NCBI RefSeq assembly: GCF_000429325.1
Contig: NZ_AUBQ01000012.1
Location: 224,518-288,517, forward strand
Source: Fundidesulfovibrio putealis DSM 16056
GTDB lineage: Bacteria > Desulfobacterota > Desulfovibrionia > Desulfovibrionales > Desulfovibrionaceae
Length of the DNA stretch: 64,000 bases
Direction of reading: 5' to 3'
Of this stretch, positions 49,451-58,723 are shown one piece after another. Numbering within the stretch: position 1 is the stretch's first letter; every line of letters begins with the position of its first letter. The position numbers were made by a program, and so were the translations under genes. The notes under the pieces were generated by a model. The model was not told the origin of the DNA, searched no databases, and saw nothing but the letters and a program-made list of their open reading frames with translations.

Positions 49451-50860
49451 TCAGGCGTTCTTTCTGGGCCTCCAGCGCCACAAGAGCCACAAAAGCGGCA
49501 TGAGGGCGGCGGCTTCGGCAACCTCACGCGGGGCCACGCGTCCGAGCCCCAGCCAGAGAACACCGGCCATCGCCACGCTTCCCGCGCACAGCGCCAGCTG
49601 CTTAAATCCCAACAGCCCCACCCGCCTCTGGCAATAGCCCACCGTGCACACCGCCACCAGGGCCTTGGTCAAAACGATGGTCAGGGCCGCTCCCCACAGC
49701 GGCGCGCCGGGAATGAGCAGCTGACAGAGAATGAGGCCCGCGCACAGCCCGCCGACGTAGATCCACAGCAGCAGGCGCTCGCGCCCCAGGGCCAGCATCA
49801 TGTACGCAGCCAGGTTGTGCAGGAAGGCGATGAGGATGGAGGGCGCAAGCCATGCCGCCACCCAGGCGTGCGGCGCGTAGGCCTCCCCGAAGATCAGCGG
49901 CAGGATGCGGTCGGCCTCCATGGCGATGGCGGCCATCACCGGCAGGCTGACCGCCGTGAGCGAGCGCGCGGAGTTTCGTCCCAGCGTCGCGAACGCGGCC
50001 TTGTCCGTGCGCCAAAGCTTCACCAGCAGCGGATAAATGACCCCGGAGAGCAGAATCGAGGCCACAAGATTGGAAGCCCCGTCCACCAACTCCCAGGCCA
50101 CGCCATACGCGCCCACGGCTTCAGAGCCGCCGTGTTGTTGCAGGAAAAAGACGTTGGCCTTGTTGTAGCCGATGGCGGCCAGGGCCATGACCACGAAAAG
50201 AAGCCCGCCCACGGCGGTCCTCCAGGCCCGCTCCAGCCCCCGCCTGCCAAGCGTCAGGCGGGTCGCGCCCTCGCCGTCGTCACGCAGGCACAGCCAGGCG
50301 CTGCCGCACAGGTTGCACAGGTTCTCCACCACCTTGAACAGGCCGAAGCTCCACGCTGGCCAGCCCAGGTACACCGCCGTCAGGGCGTACCCGTAGCCCA
50401 GCATGGCCGAACCAGAGCGCACGTAGGCCTCAAGATCCTGGCGGTGGCGCACCCGAAGCGCCACGAAGAAGGATCCGGCCAGCGGCTCCAGCCCGCATCC
50501 TGCGCAGATGCCCAAGGACATCCACAAGAGCCCGCCCGAGTAGCCCTGGATCAGGCAGAACCCCGTGACCCCAAGCATCCCCGCTCCCAAAAGCGCGGCC
50601 TTGATGAGCCCGTACTGGGCAAGCACCTGCCCCTTGTCGCCCCAGGTGCGGCTCAAGGCCACCACCATGGGCTGATTCAAGCCGAATTCCCCCAGGAAGA
50701 GAATAAACTGCGCCAACGAGAAGGCCAGCACGAACTCGCCGTAGGTGGACGCGCTGGCGCGCGCCAGCACCACGATCAGCGCCGTGTGCAGGCCGTCTCG
50801 CACCCACTGGGCCGTGACCAGGTGGGCGAACTTGCGGAATATGGAGTGCTGCGTGCTCAT
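49451..50860 (-). CDS. Wzx-type polysaccharide flippase (MATE/MOP superfamily)
   Basis: 469 residues from ATG 50860, about 12-14 TM helices. LVTAQWVRDGLHTALIVVLA, FILFLGEFGLNQPMVVALS, IGYNKANVFFLQQHGG, and YGVAWELVDGASNLVASILL are typical of the oligosaccharide flippase family. It would flip a lipid-linked repeat. It diverges from a family 4 glycosyltransferase gene 76 bp away; the pair may serve a second glycan. No strong ribosome site before the start, so the N-terminus is less sure. Confidence 0.87.
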   Translation of the reverse strand: MSTQHSIFRKFAHLVTAQWVRDGLHTALIVVLARASASTYGEFVLAFSLAQFILFLGEFGLNQPMVVALSRTWGDKGQVLAQYGLIKAALLGAGMLGVTGFCLIQGYSGGLLWMSLGICAGCGLEPLAGSFFVALRVRHRQDLEAYVRSGSAMLGYGYALTAVYLGWPAWSFGLFKVVENLCNLCGSAWLCLRDDGEGATRLTLGRRGLERAWRTAVGGLLFVVMALAAIGYNKANVFFLQQHGGSEAVGAYGVAWELVDGASNLVASILLSGVIYPLLVKLWRTDKAAFATLGRNSARSLTAVSLPVMAAIAMEADRILPLIFGEAYAPHAWVAAWLAPSILIAFLHNLAAYMMLALGRERLLLWIYVGGLCAGLILCQLLIPGAPLWGAALTIVLTKALVAVCTVGYCQRRVGLLGFKQLALCAGSVAMAGVLWLGLGRVAPREVAEAAALMPLLWLLWRWRPRKNA

Positions 50861-50936
50861 GTGTTTTTCATGGAAAGCCGGACGGAATTTCCCTATCCTG
50901 CGGGTCTGCCGCAAACCGGAGTCATTTCATACAATC

Positions 50937-52016
50937 ATGCCCCGCATCAAGACCGTCCTTCTGCTCCAGGATTTGCTCCTGGGAGGCACCCAGCGCCACG
51001 CGCTGGAGCTGGCCAAACGCCTTGACCCCGCGCGCTTCGACGCCCAGGTCTGGACCCTCATGGGCGGGGACGACTTCCTGCCCACGGCCCGCGACTACGG
51101 CCTGAGCGTGCGCCAACTGGCGACCGGCCCCGCCGTGGGTCCCGCCGGGCTCTGGGGACTGTGGCGGGCGCTGGGCCAGACGCGCCCGGACGCCCTGCTG
51201 GCCCTGACCGTGGTCCCCAACATCTGGGGCCGGGTACTTGGCAGGCTGGCCCGCGTTCCGGCCATCATCGCCAACTGCCGGGGCGGCGACGACCTGCACC
51301 GCCAGCACGAGGCCGTGCTCAAGAATCTGGCCCACCATCACATCTGCAACGCAAGAGCCCTCAGGAATTCGCTCATGGAGCGCTACGGGCTTCCGGAAAG
51401 CCGCATCGACGTGATCCCGACCGGCGTGGACACCGCACACTTCACACCCCGGCCCGAGCTGCGCGAAGAGGATCCGGTGATCCTGTGCCTTGCCCGTCTG
51501 GCCGCCATCAAGGACCACGAGACGCTTATCCGGGCCTTCGAGCTGGCGCACGCCGTTCATCCCAGGGCGCGCCTGCGGCTGGTGGGCGACGGCGAGCTGC
51601 GCGACCAGCTTTCCCGGCGCATGGCCGCAAGCCCCGCCCGCGAGCGCATGGAGCTTCTTCCCGGAACCGGCGACCCCGCCGGGGAGTTCGCCCGCGCCAG
51701 CATCGCCGTGCTGAGCTCCGCCAACGAGGGCATGCCCAACGTGTTCCTGGAGGCCATGGCCATGGGGCTGCCCTGCGTGGGGACCGCCGTGGGTGGCGTG
51801 CCCGAGGTCATCAGGCACGGACGTACCGGGTTCGTTGTGCCGAGCAAAAGTCCGGACGCGCTGGCCGATGCGTTGGCGCACCTGCTGGAGAACCCGGAGC
51901 TGCGCCAGCGTTTCGGCGAGGAAGGACGGCGCATCGCTGTTGAAGAGCACTCGCTGGAGAGCGTGGCCGCGCGGCATGCGGAGATCATCGAAGGGGTTGT
52001 CGGCAGCGTCAGGTGA
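50937..52016 (+). CDS. family 4 glycosyltransferase
   Basis: 359 residues from ATG 50937; the frame upstream is shadow of the flippase gene. MPRIKTVLLLQDLLLGGTQR, VVPNIWGRVLGRLARVPAII, VIPTGVDTAHFTPRPE, CLARLAAIKDHETLIRAFEL, NVFLEAMAMGLPCVGTAVGG and GFVVPSKSPDALADAL are standard GT-B/GT4 features including the Glu pair. Donor and acceptor unknown. GGAG is 15 bases upstream, rather far. Confidence 0.9.
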   Translation: MPRIKTVLLLQDLLLGGTQRHALELAKRLDPARFDAQVWTLMGGDDFLPTARDYGLSVRQLATGPAVGPAGLWGLWRALGQTRPDALLALTVVPNIWGRVLGRLARVPAIIANCRGGDDLHRQHEAVLKNLAHHHICNARALRNSLMERYGLPESRIDVIPTGVDTAHFTPRPELREEDPVILCLARLAAIKDHETLIRAFELAHAVHPRARLRLVGDGELRDQLSRRMAASPARERMELLPGTGDPAGEFARASIAVLSSANEGMPNVFLEAMAMGLPCVGTAVGGVPEVIRHGRTGFVVPSKSPDALADALAHLLENPELRQRFGEEGRRIAVEEHSLESVAARHAEIIEGVVGSVR

Positions 52017-52212
52017 TGATCGAGGGAGAGGAACAGAAGGCGACTTGGCTGCCGGGAAGGACGCAACAGGCTGCCTGGTTGCAGTGCGTGAACGAAACAC
52101 CAAGCAATAACTCAGAACTTTGTGGCTGCGGCGTGGCATTAAAAAACCAGGGACAACCGTCACCATGGGCATACTCAAGTTGTCACACAACTGAGTAAAA
52201 GGAGGTATTGCA

Positions 52213-52959
52213 TTGGACATTCCACGTATTTTCAACATCACAGAAAGCGCTCACCGCATCCATAATCCGTTTACACCAGAAAAGCTCGCCACTCTCGGCG
52301 CAGCCTTGCGCCTGGAATCAGGGGCCCGTGTGCTCGACCTCGGCAGCGGTTCGGGCGAGATGCTGTGCACCTGGGCACGCGATTTCGGAATCACCGGCGT
52401 CGGCATCGACATGAGCCGGTTGTTCTCCGCGCAGGCGATACTCCGCGCTGAAGAGCTCGGAGTCGCCGATCGGGTCGAGTTCATTCATGGCGACGCTGCC
52501 GGCTTCGTCGCCGACGAAAAAGTCAGCGTGGCAGCCTGTCTCGGCGCCACGTGGATCGGTGGAGGAGTCACCGGCACCATCGAGCTTCTGGCGAAAAGCC
52601 TCCGCTCCGGAGGAATGATCCTCATCGGCGAGCCCTACTGGCGGCAGTTGCCGCCCACGCAAGACGTCGCCAAGGGATGCCTTGCCAATTCCATCTCCGA
52701 CTTTCTCATGCTTCCGGAGCTTCTCGAGTCCTTCGGCGACCTCGGCTACGACGTCGTGGAAATGGTCCTGGCTGACCAGGAAGGCTGGGATAGGTACGAA
52801 GCGGCCAAGTGGCTTACCATGCGCCGATGGCTCGAAGCGAATCCCGACGACGACATCGCGACGGATGTCAGAGCCAGACTGACTGCGGAACCAAAACGCT
52901 ATGCCGCGTACACGCGGGAATACCTTGGATGGGGTGTGTTCGCGCTCATGGCGCGGTGA
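52213..52959 (+). CDS. class I SAM-dependent methyltransferase
   Basis: 248 residues from TTG 52213 (GGAGG at 52201, 7 bases spacing). SAM-binding VLDLGSGSGEMLCTW, GVGIDMSRLFSAQA, VEFIHGDAAGF and AACLGATWIGGGVTGTIELL. The C-terminal part (WDRYEAAKWLTMRRWLEANP, REYLGWGVFALMAR) matches a group of small-molecule methyltransferases of unproved substrate. It lies alone after a 195-bp gap. Confidence 0.87.
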   Translation: MDIPRIFNITESAHRIHNPFTPEKLATLGAALRLESGARVLDLGSGSGEMLCTWARDFGITGVGIDMSRLFSAQAILRAEELGVADRVEFIHGDAAGFVADEKVSVAACLGATWIGGGVTGTIELLAKSLRSGGMILIGEPYWRQLPPTQDVAKGCLANSISDFLMLPELLESFGDLGYDVVEMVLADQEGWDRYEAAKWLTMRRWLEANPDDDIATDVRARLTAEPKRYAAYTREYLGWGVFALMAR

Positions 52960-53029
52960 TGTGCGGCAGCCGGGATGTCCGGCTGATTGTCGACGGCTTG
53001 GGCATCGCGGCTGCGCCTAGGCACAGCGG

Positions 53030-53716
53030 TCAGTTCAGGAGCAGCATCACCATGGGCGCGAACAGCGCCGTCAGGATTCCCGCCAGGATCATGGCCAGCC
53101 CGGCCATGGAGCCCTGCTCCTGCCCTTCCATCAGCGCGGCGGCGGTCCCCTGGGCGTGCGACACTGTGCCCAGGGCCAGCCCGCGCGCCACTGGGTTGGT
53201 GATGCCAAGGCGCGTCAGGAACGTGGCCCCCATGAGCGAGCCAAGCGTGCCCGTGGCCACCACGAAGGCCGCCGCCAGGGCCGGGATGCCGTCGTAGAGC
53301 CGGGCTATCTCGATGGCGAAGGGTATGGACACCCCCTTGGGCACGATGGACATCACCACTTCCTGCGGAAGCCCGCCGAATCTGGCGATGAGCCCCGCCG
53401 TCACCATGGCCGAGAACGCGCCTGCAGCGACGCTCAGCACGATGGCCAGGGCGTACTTTCGCAGCAGATGCCGGTTGCGGTAGAGCGGCACAGCCAGCCC
53501 CACTGTGGCCGGGCCCAGCAGCAAGGTCATGATGTCGCGGCCCGGAACATAGGTCGCATACGGCATGCGGCACAGGGCCAGGATGGCGATGACCACCCCG
53601 GCGCTCAGCACCACGATGTTCAAAAGCGGGTGCCCGTAGCGCAGGTACAGGGCGCGGCAGGCCACGTAGGCGCACACGGTGATGACGATGGTGAAGGTGA
53701 CCGTCAGGGAGTACAC
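53030..53716 (-). CDS. lrgB: LrgB/CidB family protein
   Basis: 228 residues, 6-7 TM helices. Signatures LLLGPATVGLAVPLYRNRH, PKGVSIPFAIEIARLYDG, GTLGSLMGATFLTRLGI and LGTVSHAQGTAAALMEGQEQ. Partner of LrgA/CidA holin-like proteins; in plants and bacteria some members export glycolate or pyruvate. Start overlaps the lrgA-like gene by 13 bp. Confidence 0.93.
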   Translation of the reverse strand: MYSLTVTFTIVITVCAYVACRALYLRYGHPLLNIVVLSAGVVIAILALCRMPYATYVPGRDIMTLLLGPATVGLAVPLYRNRHLLRKYALAIVLSVAAGAFSAMVTAGLIARFGGLPQEVVMSIVPKGVSIPFAIEIARLYDGIPALAAAFVVATGTLGSLMGATFLTRLGITNPVARGLALGTVSHAQGTAAALMEGQEQGSMAGLAMILAGILTALFAPMVMLLLN

Positions 53717-54075
53717 GGCTTCTCCTTGCGGTGCAGCCGCTGGGTTATGAAGCCCACGGCCCAGAACGGAATCAGGGAGCTGGCCACGATGGCCGCCAGC
53801 AGCACCAGCCCGTAATCATAGAAGACCGGCCCCCAATCCATGAGGCCCACGGCGATGGGGATGAAAAAGAACACCAGGTGCTTGAGCAGGAAATCCGCCG
53901 CCTCCTGCACGTGTTCGAGCTTCACCACGCCGAAGCACAGCAGCGAAAACAGCACCGCCACGCCGATCACGTTTCCGGGAATCGGCAGCCCCGTCGCCTG
54001 CACAAACCGGTTGCAGACCCAGTAAATGCCCCACAACAAGGCCGTCTGGGCAGCCAACCTGAATACTTTCATCAT
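53704..54075 (-). CDS. lrgA: LrgA/CidA family holin-like protein
   Basis: 123 residues from ATG 54075 (an ATG 3 bases later is also possible). Four TM helices; LPIPGNVIGVAVLFSLLC and FFFIPIAVGLMDWG are the family blocks. With LrgB it affects murein hydrolase activity or small-acid transport. The 265 bp upstream carry two repeat fragments (54103-54127 and 54198-54234) and no gene. Confidence 0.92.
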   Translation of the reverse strand: MMKVFRLAAQTALLWGIYWVCNRFVQATGLPIPGNVIGVAVLFSLLCFGVVKLEHVQEAADFLLKHLVFFFIPIAVGLMDWGPVFYDYGLVLLAAIVASSLIPFWAVGFITQRLHRKEKPCTP

Positions 54076-54197
54076 GATACGGCTCTTAATAACGCAACGA
54101 CAGGGTCGTAATTTTGAAAAACGTGAGTTTCTTGCAAAGTTCATCGCAGCTGCAACCCGAGCAAAAGTACGAGGGGGCAGCATGATGGATAATTGCG

Positions 54198-54234
54198 GAT
54201 TCCAAAGGGCGCAGCCCTAAGGCCTGCGGAGGCG
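54198..54234 (-). repeat. dispersed intergenic hairpin repeat, copy E
   Basis: On the minus strand: GCCTCCGCAGGCC, TTAGGGC-TGC-GCCCT, TTGGAATCC; a slightly diverged member of the family at 6751, 12811 and 26925. Confidence 0.6.
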
Positions 54235-54340
54235 TTCTCCTACTGCGAATTTTGCATTTCACTCATGCTTTTCAAAACAATACTACTGGTTCTCTTTGGC
54301 TAAGTTCTTAAAAGTATGAACGACTCATGAAGAAACAACG

Positions 54341-55012
54341 CTAGCGCGCGATCATGGCCCGCAGGACGTCGGCCGAGCCCTCGGCGTTGTGCCCCATGTC
54401 GTGCAGGTGCTCGACGAAGGTCACGAACTGGTAGATGTCGCGGCACTCGCCCTCGGTCTCGAAGGCATCCTTGATGAGCTTGCGTGCCGCCTTGGACGCC
54501 TTGTGATGCTGCACGCGCACTTCGTGGTAACTGTCTTTGACTGCGGAGCGGTCCTTGGTCTTGCCGTAGATGAGGTCCATGGTCCCCTGCAGGGCGGGCT
54601 TCAGGAGCTCCACCGTGCGGCAGGCTTCCCGCCCGACGGCGCGCGCCGAGACGAACAGGGAGGCTGGCAGGTCCATGCGGCGCATGCCCAGCCAGTTGAG
54701 CGCCTCCTGGGCCTCGTCCAGGATGTTGTCCTGGCTGCGGGTGTAGTTCAGGAACAGGGTCTTATCGACCTCCAGGAAGATGTCGCGCGGCAGATGGTTC
54801 CTGATGCGCCGCTTGATCTTGTCCGCCTGGCCCTCCAGGGTGTCGATCTCCACGGTCAGAGTCTGGAAGGCCAGGCCGTGCCCGCCTGCGGAATATTCCT
54901 TGAGGGCGGCCTCCACGACTTTGACGCCCTTGGAGACCGGGTCGTAGTGCTCAAGGAGGCCGGGCAGGCATTTGCGGCCAGTAAGGCTGGTCAGCAGTCG
55001 GGAGAGATTCAC
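54341..55012 (-). CDS. DUF47/TIGR00153-type PhoU-like protein
   Basis: 223 residues, all helical. LEGQADKIKRRIRNHLPRDI, LFLNYTRSQDNILDEAQEAL (acidic metal motif), ETEGECRDIYQFVTFVEHLH. Related to the DUF47 protein at 46046 but of another subgroup. Normally paired with a Pit or other transporter; none adjoins here. It diverges from the sensor kinase at 55236. Confidence 0.9.
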   Translation of the reverse strand: MNLSRLLTSLTGRKCLPGLLEHYDPVSKGVKVVEAALKEYSAGGHGLAFQTLTVEIDTLEGQADKIKRRIRNHLPRDIFLEVDKTLFLNYTRSQDNILDEAQEALNWLGMRRMDLPASLFVSARAVGREACRTVELLKPALQGTMDLIYGKTKDRSAVKDSYHEVRVQHHKASKAARKLIKDAFETEGECRDIYQFVTFVEHLHDMGHNAEGSADVLRAMIAR

Positions 55013-55235
55013 GCGTGGCCTCCTGTCATGGTGCGCTGTCGATCAGAACGGCCTTGGTAAGAAAATTATCCTGTACTGGCAAGCAATCACGCTCCGCATA
55101 GCGCCTTGCCAAGCGCCCTGCGAGGATATAGGAGCAGGCCATACCCGCACAGGCGGGATTTTCGTCCAGAGAGCCGCACCTGCCCCCGGTTTGGTCCGGG
55201 AAAGCGCAGCTTGCGGACAACACACGGCAGCCCCC

Positions 55236-56819
55236 ATGCGCGAACCCCTCCCCCCATCCCACGCAGCCACGCTGGACAGCCTGTACGGCGCGCTCCCTCT
55301 GGCCGTGCTCCTGGCTGGGCCGGATTACGCCGTCCGCTACGCCAACCGGGAATTCTTCAGGCTCACCGAATGCTCCCCCGCCGACCTGGCCCTGATGAAC
55401 TTCCAGGACGTTCTGAGCATCTTCTGCCTGGGCGCCTGCGAGAACCTGGACGACTATCTGACGCATCCCGGCATCTGGCACGACATGGACAAGCCCATCG
55501 CCATGGCCGACGGCGGCCTGGCCTGGACGCGCGTGCGAGTGGACAGGGCCGCCCTGCCCTGGGGCGAGGACGGCTTCGTACTGCTGGTGGAGAACGTCAC
55601 CCGCTACAAGGTGGCCATAGAGGGCCTGCTGAACCGCAAGAACCTCTACCAGTCCATCGTGGAGACCCGCCCGGACCTCATCTGCTGTTTCCTGCCCGAT
55701 TGGAGCATCACCTACGCCAATACCGCCAGCGCGCGCTTCTTCGGAACCACGCGCGAGGACATCGTGGGCGAGGACTTCCTGTGGATGCTCGACCCCACCC
55801 TGCGCGAGAGCTTCGCCCAGGCCGTGACCGGCATCACCCTGGACAACCCCATGGCGGAACTCGAATACAAGGCTCCAAGCAGCGATCCGGACGACCCGCC
55901 CCTGTGGATGCGCTGGATCATCCAGGGATTCTTCTACAAGACCGGACACATACGCGACTACCAGGCCACCGGGCTGGACGTCACCGGACAGAAGGTCACC
56001 GAGTCCCAGTTCATGCACGCGGACCGGCTGGTGTCTTTGGGCACCCTGGTGTCCGAGGTGGCCCACGAGATAAGCAATCCCAACAACTTCATCATGTTGA
56101 ATGCCCCCCTGGTGCTGGACCTGTGGCGGGGGGTGTCACCGGGGGTCGAGGCGCTGGCCCGCGCCCAGGAATCCGGAGAAGCCGTGAAGGTCGGCCCGGA
56201 CGCCTTCGGGGGGCTGCCCCTGGCCGAGGTGTCCCAGCACGTGCCGCAACTCCTGCAAGGCATCATCGAGGGCTCGGTGCGCATCCGGGACTTCGTGCGC
56301 GAGCTCAAGAATTTCGCCCGCCAGGACATCGAAGGCGGCTTCGAGATGCTCCCGGTCAACGACGTGGTGCAGTCGGCGGTGCTGCTCATGAGCAAGACCA
56401 TCGGCCTGCACACCAGCCGTTTTTCCGTACGCTACGGGGCGGGCCTGCCCCTGGTGCGCGGGCGCAGGCAGCGCCTGGAGCAGATCGTGGTGAACCTGGT
56501 GCAGAACGCCTGCCACGCCCTCACCGGCGCGCACCAGGGCATCGAGATCGAGACCTTCCATCACGATGCCACGGGCAGCGTGCGCATTGCAGTGCGCGAC
56601 GAGGGCGTGGGCATCCGCCCGGATGACCTGCCCCGCGTCACCGAACCGTTCTACTCCACCAAGCGCGAACAGGGCGGCACCGGCCTTGGCCTGTCCATCT
56701 CGCTGTCCATCGCCCGCGAGCACGGGGGCCAGCTGTTGATAGAATCCACGCCCGGCCAGGGGACCTCGGCCATCGTGGCCCTTCCCGCCGCGCAAGCCCC
56801 GCATGAGGGTCCGCTGTAA
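55236..56819 (+). CDS. cytoplasmic PAS-PAS sensor histidine kinase
   Basis: 527 residues from ATG 55236; no TM segment. PAS1 (about 15-125, YAVRYANREFFRLTECSP) and PAS2 (about 135-255, WSITYANTASARFFGTTRED), then LVSEVAHEISNPNNFIMLNA with His277, and an ATPase domain with VVNLVQNACHAL, DEGVGIRPDDLP and [12 protein letters not shown]. The H-box E-I-S-N-P-N-N-F is a known sub-type tied to NtrC-like regulators. Stop overlaps the ATG of that regulator (TAATG). Confidence 0.93.
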   Translation: MREPLPPSHAATLDSLYGALPLAVLLAGPDYAVRYANREFFRLTECSPADLALMNFQDVLSIFCLGACENLDDYLTHPGIWHDMDKPIAMADGGLAWTRVRVDRAALPWGEDGFVLLVENVTRYKVAIEGLLNRKNLYQSIVETRPDLICCFLPDWSITYANTASARFFGTTREDIVGEDFLWMLDPTLRESFAQAVTGITLDNPMAELEYKAPSSDPDDPPLWMRWIIQGFFYKTGHIRDYQATGLDVTGQKVTESQFMHADRLVSLGTLVSEVAHEISNPNNFIMLNAPLVLDLWRGVSPGVEALARAQESGEAVKVGPDAFGGLPLAEVSQHVPQLLQGIIEGSVRIRDFVRELKNFARQDIEGGFEMLPVNDVVQSAVLLMSKTIGLHTSRFSVRYGAGLPLVRGRRQRLEQIVVNLVQNACHALTGAHQGIEIETFHHDATGSVRIAVRDEGVGIRPDDLPRVTEPFYSTKREQGGTGLGLSISLSIAREHGGQLLIESTPGQGTSAIVALPAAQAPHEGPL

Positions 56820-58273
56820 TGAGTTCCGCCGCCCGAATCCCCCTGCACCCCATCCTCCTGGTGGACGACGAGGAACAGGCCCTGCAAAGCTACGACCTGA
56901 ACCTGCGCTACTCCGGCCTGACCAACACCATACGCTGTTCAGACCCGCGCGAGGTGAAAAACATCCTGCGCCGCCAGGTGGTGTCGCTGGTCATGCTGGA
57001 CCTGTGCATGCCCGAAGTGAAGGGCGAGGACGTCCTGAGCTTCATCAAGGCCGAGTACCCGCATATCCCGGTGATCATCGTCACCGGCTACAACGAAGTG
57101 GAATCCGCCGTGCGCTGCATGCGGGCCGGGTCCGTCGACTACCTGGTGAAGCCCGTGGACCGCGCGCACCTGCTCTCCGCCGTGCGCCACGCCCTGGAGG
57201 TTGGCCAGGAACTCTCCCGCCAATTGGACCACAAGCCGACGCAGGACGCGCAGAGCCAGGGCAGCGACGCGGACAGGCCCCAAAGCGGTCTGGCCAGGAT
57301 CGTCACGGACAATCCGCGCATGAAGGCCATGACCGCCTACGTGCAGGCTGTGGCTTCGTCCGACGAGCCGGTGCTGGTGTCGGGCGAAACGGGGGTCGGC
57401 AAGGAGATGGTGGCTCGCGCCATCCATGACGCCAGCGGGCTGCCTGGAAAATTCGTGGCCGTGAACGTGGCGGGCCTGGACGACGCCATGTTCTCGGACA
57501 CCCTGTTCGGCCACAAGAAAGGAGCCTTCACCGGCGCCAACCTGGGCAGGCGGGGCCTGATAGAGGAAGCCTCCGGGGGCAGCCTGTTCCTGGACGAGAT
57601 CGGCGACCTGGCCAAGGCCTCGCAGCTGAAGCTTTTGCGCCTGATCCAGGAGCGGGAGTATTATCCTCTGGGCTCGGATACGCTCAAACCCATGGACGCG
57701 CGCATCATCGTGGCCACCAACCAGCCCTTGGAAGAGCTCATCGAACAGGACAAGTTCCGGCGCGATCTCTTTTTCCGGCTGCGCACCCACTGCGTGTCCA
57801 TACCGCCGCTGCGCGAGCGCATGGACGACCTGCCGCTCCTGCTGTCGCACTTTCTGGAGAAGGCCGCCGAGCGCCTGGGCAAGCCTGTGCCGCAGGCTCC
57901 GCCAGAAGTGCTGGAGCTTCTGCGCGCGCACTCCTTCCCCGGCAACATCCGGGAGCTTGAAGCCATGGTCTTCAACGCCGTGGCCCTGTGCGAGGGGCGC
58001 ACGGTGTCCGTGGAGCCCTTCCGGGCCTGGGTTGGATCGATGCGGGGCGAAGCCGGGCAGGGAGCGGGGCCTGGGTTGTTCCCGGCGGTGCTGTCCGAAC
58101 ACGGAGACGAGGAAGTCCCCACCCTCAAGCAGGCCGAGGAGCGCATCATCCAGGAGGCGCTGAAACGCGCCGGAGGCAGCCAGAGCGCCGCCGCCAAGAT
58201 GCTTGGGATCACGCGACAGGCCCTGAACAGGCGGCTTCTGACCAAGCGGCGCAAAGGTGCGGACGGGGAGTAA
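56819..58273 (+). CDS. NtrC-type sigma-54-dependent response regulator
   Basis: 484 residues: receiver with Asp61 (LVMLDLCMPEVKG), AAA+ domain with Walker A GETGVGK (189-195), GAFTGA (235-240) that touches sigma-54, and Walker B GGSLFLDEIGDL, then a Fis-type helix-turn-helix (KRAGGSQSAAAKMLGITRQA). It activates sigma-54 promoters when phosphorylated, presumably by the kinase just upstream. Targets are unknown; no clear sigma-54 promoter was seen in the window. Confidence 0.95.
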   Translation: MSSAARIPLHPILLVDDEEQALQSYDLNLRYSGLTNTIRCSDPREVKNILRRQVVSLVMLDLCMPEVKGEDVLSFIKAEYPHIPVIIVTGYNEVESAVRCMRAGSVDYLVKPVDRAHLLSAVRHALEVGQELSRQLDHKPTQDAQSQGSDADRPQSGLARIVTDNPRMKAMTAYVQAVASSDEPVLVSGETGVGKEMVARAIHDASGLPGKFVAVNVAGLDDAMFSDTLFGHKKGAFTGANLGRRGLIEEASGGSLFLDEIGDLAKASQLKLLRLIQEREYYPLGSDTLKPMDARIIVATNQPLEELIEQDKFRRDLFFRLRTHCVSIPPLRERMDDLPLLLSHFLEKAAERLGKPVPQAPPEVLELLRAHSFPGNIRELEAMVFNAVALCEGRTVSVEPFRAWVGSMRGEAGQGAGPGLFPAVLSEHGDEEVPTLKQAEERIIQEALKRAGGSQSAAAKMLGITRQALNRRLLTKRRKGADGE

Positions 58274-58324
58274 GAGAAAACAACAAGTCCCGCTTTGAAG
58301 AAGATGAAACAGGACGGTCATGAT

Positions 58325-58477
58325 TCAGGCGTTGACCAGTCGTTCATCAGCCTCCGGCAGCCGATGGGCCGGTTGGCACTGGCCCCAGGATATTCGTTCA
58401 GGCTCGCGACCCTGCCGGTAACATCCCGTGCAATATCTTCGTAGTTCGTCAATGCGCTCGTTGTCCGCCTGAGCCAT
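58325..58477 (-). CDS. 50-residue Cys-containing small protein, unknown
   Basis: The minus strand from ATG 58477 reads MAQADNERIDELRRYCTGCY, then RQGREPERISWGQCQPAHRL, then PEADERLVNA and stop at 58325. GAGGAG stands 10 bases upstream of the ATG. Cys16, Cys19, Cys36 and His40 could form a small zinc or Fe site. The composition is that of a soluble, folded microprotein and not of a shadow frame. No family recognised. It is convergent with the NtrC-type gene and its stop is about 50 bp from that gene's end. The remaining gap to 58723 shows no gene. Confidence 0.5.
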   Translation of the reverse strand: MAQADNERIDELRRYCTGCYRQGREPERISWGQCQPAHRLPEADERLVNA

Positions 58478-58723
58478 TCAGTCCGGACTCCTCGCCGGAA
58501 CAGATCGCGTCCTCCATACAGCCGCCACTGCGCGGCTTTATTTGTATATCCCTACGCATGTCGCCCTCACGGACCCAATCGTGCGACTCTTGACGGCATT
58601 CAGGGCTGGTGCTAGCCAGCAATAATCCAGAAAAGCCGGTTCCTGCCTCTTTCCGGTTCCGTTGATTGAGCTGTTTGGCCGCAATGCAGACAGAACCGTC
58701 CGATAACGCGAGAGGAGCTCACC

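Noticed and set aside
52013..52198. 61-codon frame after the glycosyltransferase at 50937
   Set aside because: No ribosome site apart from the preceding coding sequence and no recognisable pattern; a coupled small protein is possible but not supported.
58347..58370. CAGCCTCCGGCAGCC, looked at as another copy of the hairpin repeat head
   Set aside because: The match is short, lacks the stem and tail, and lies inside the proposed small ORF.
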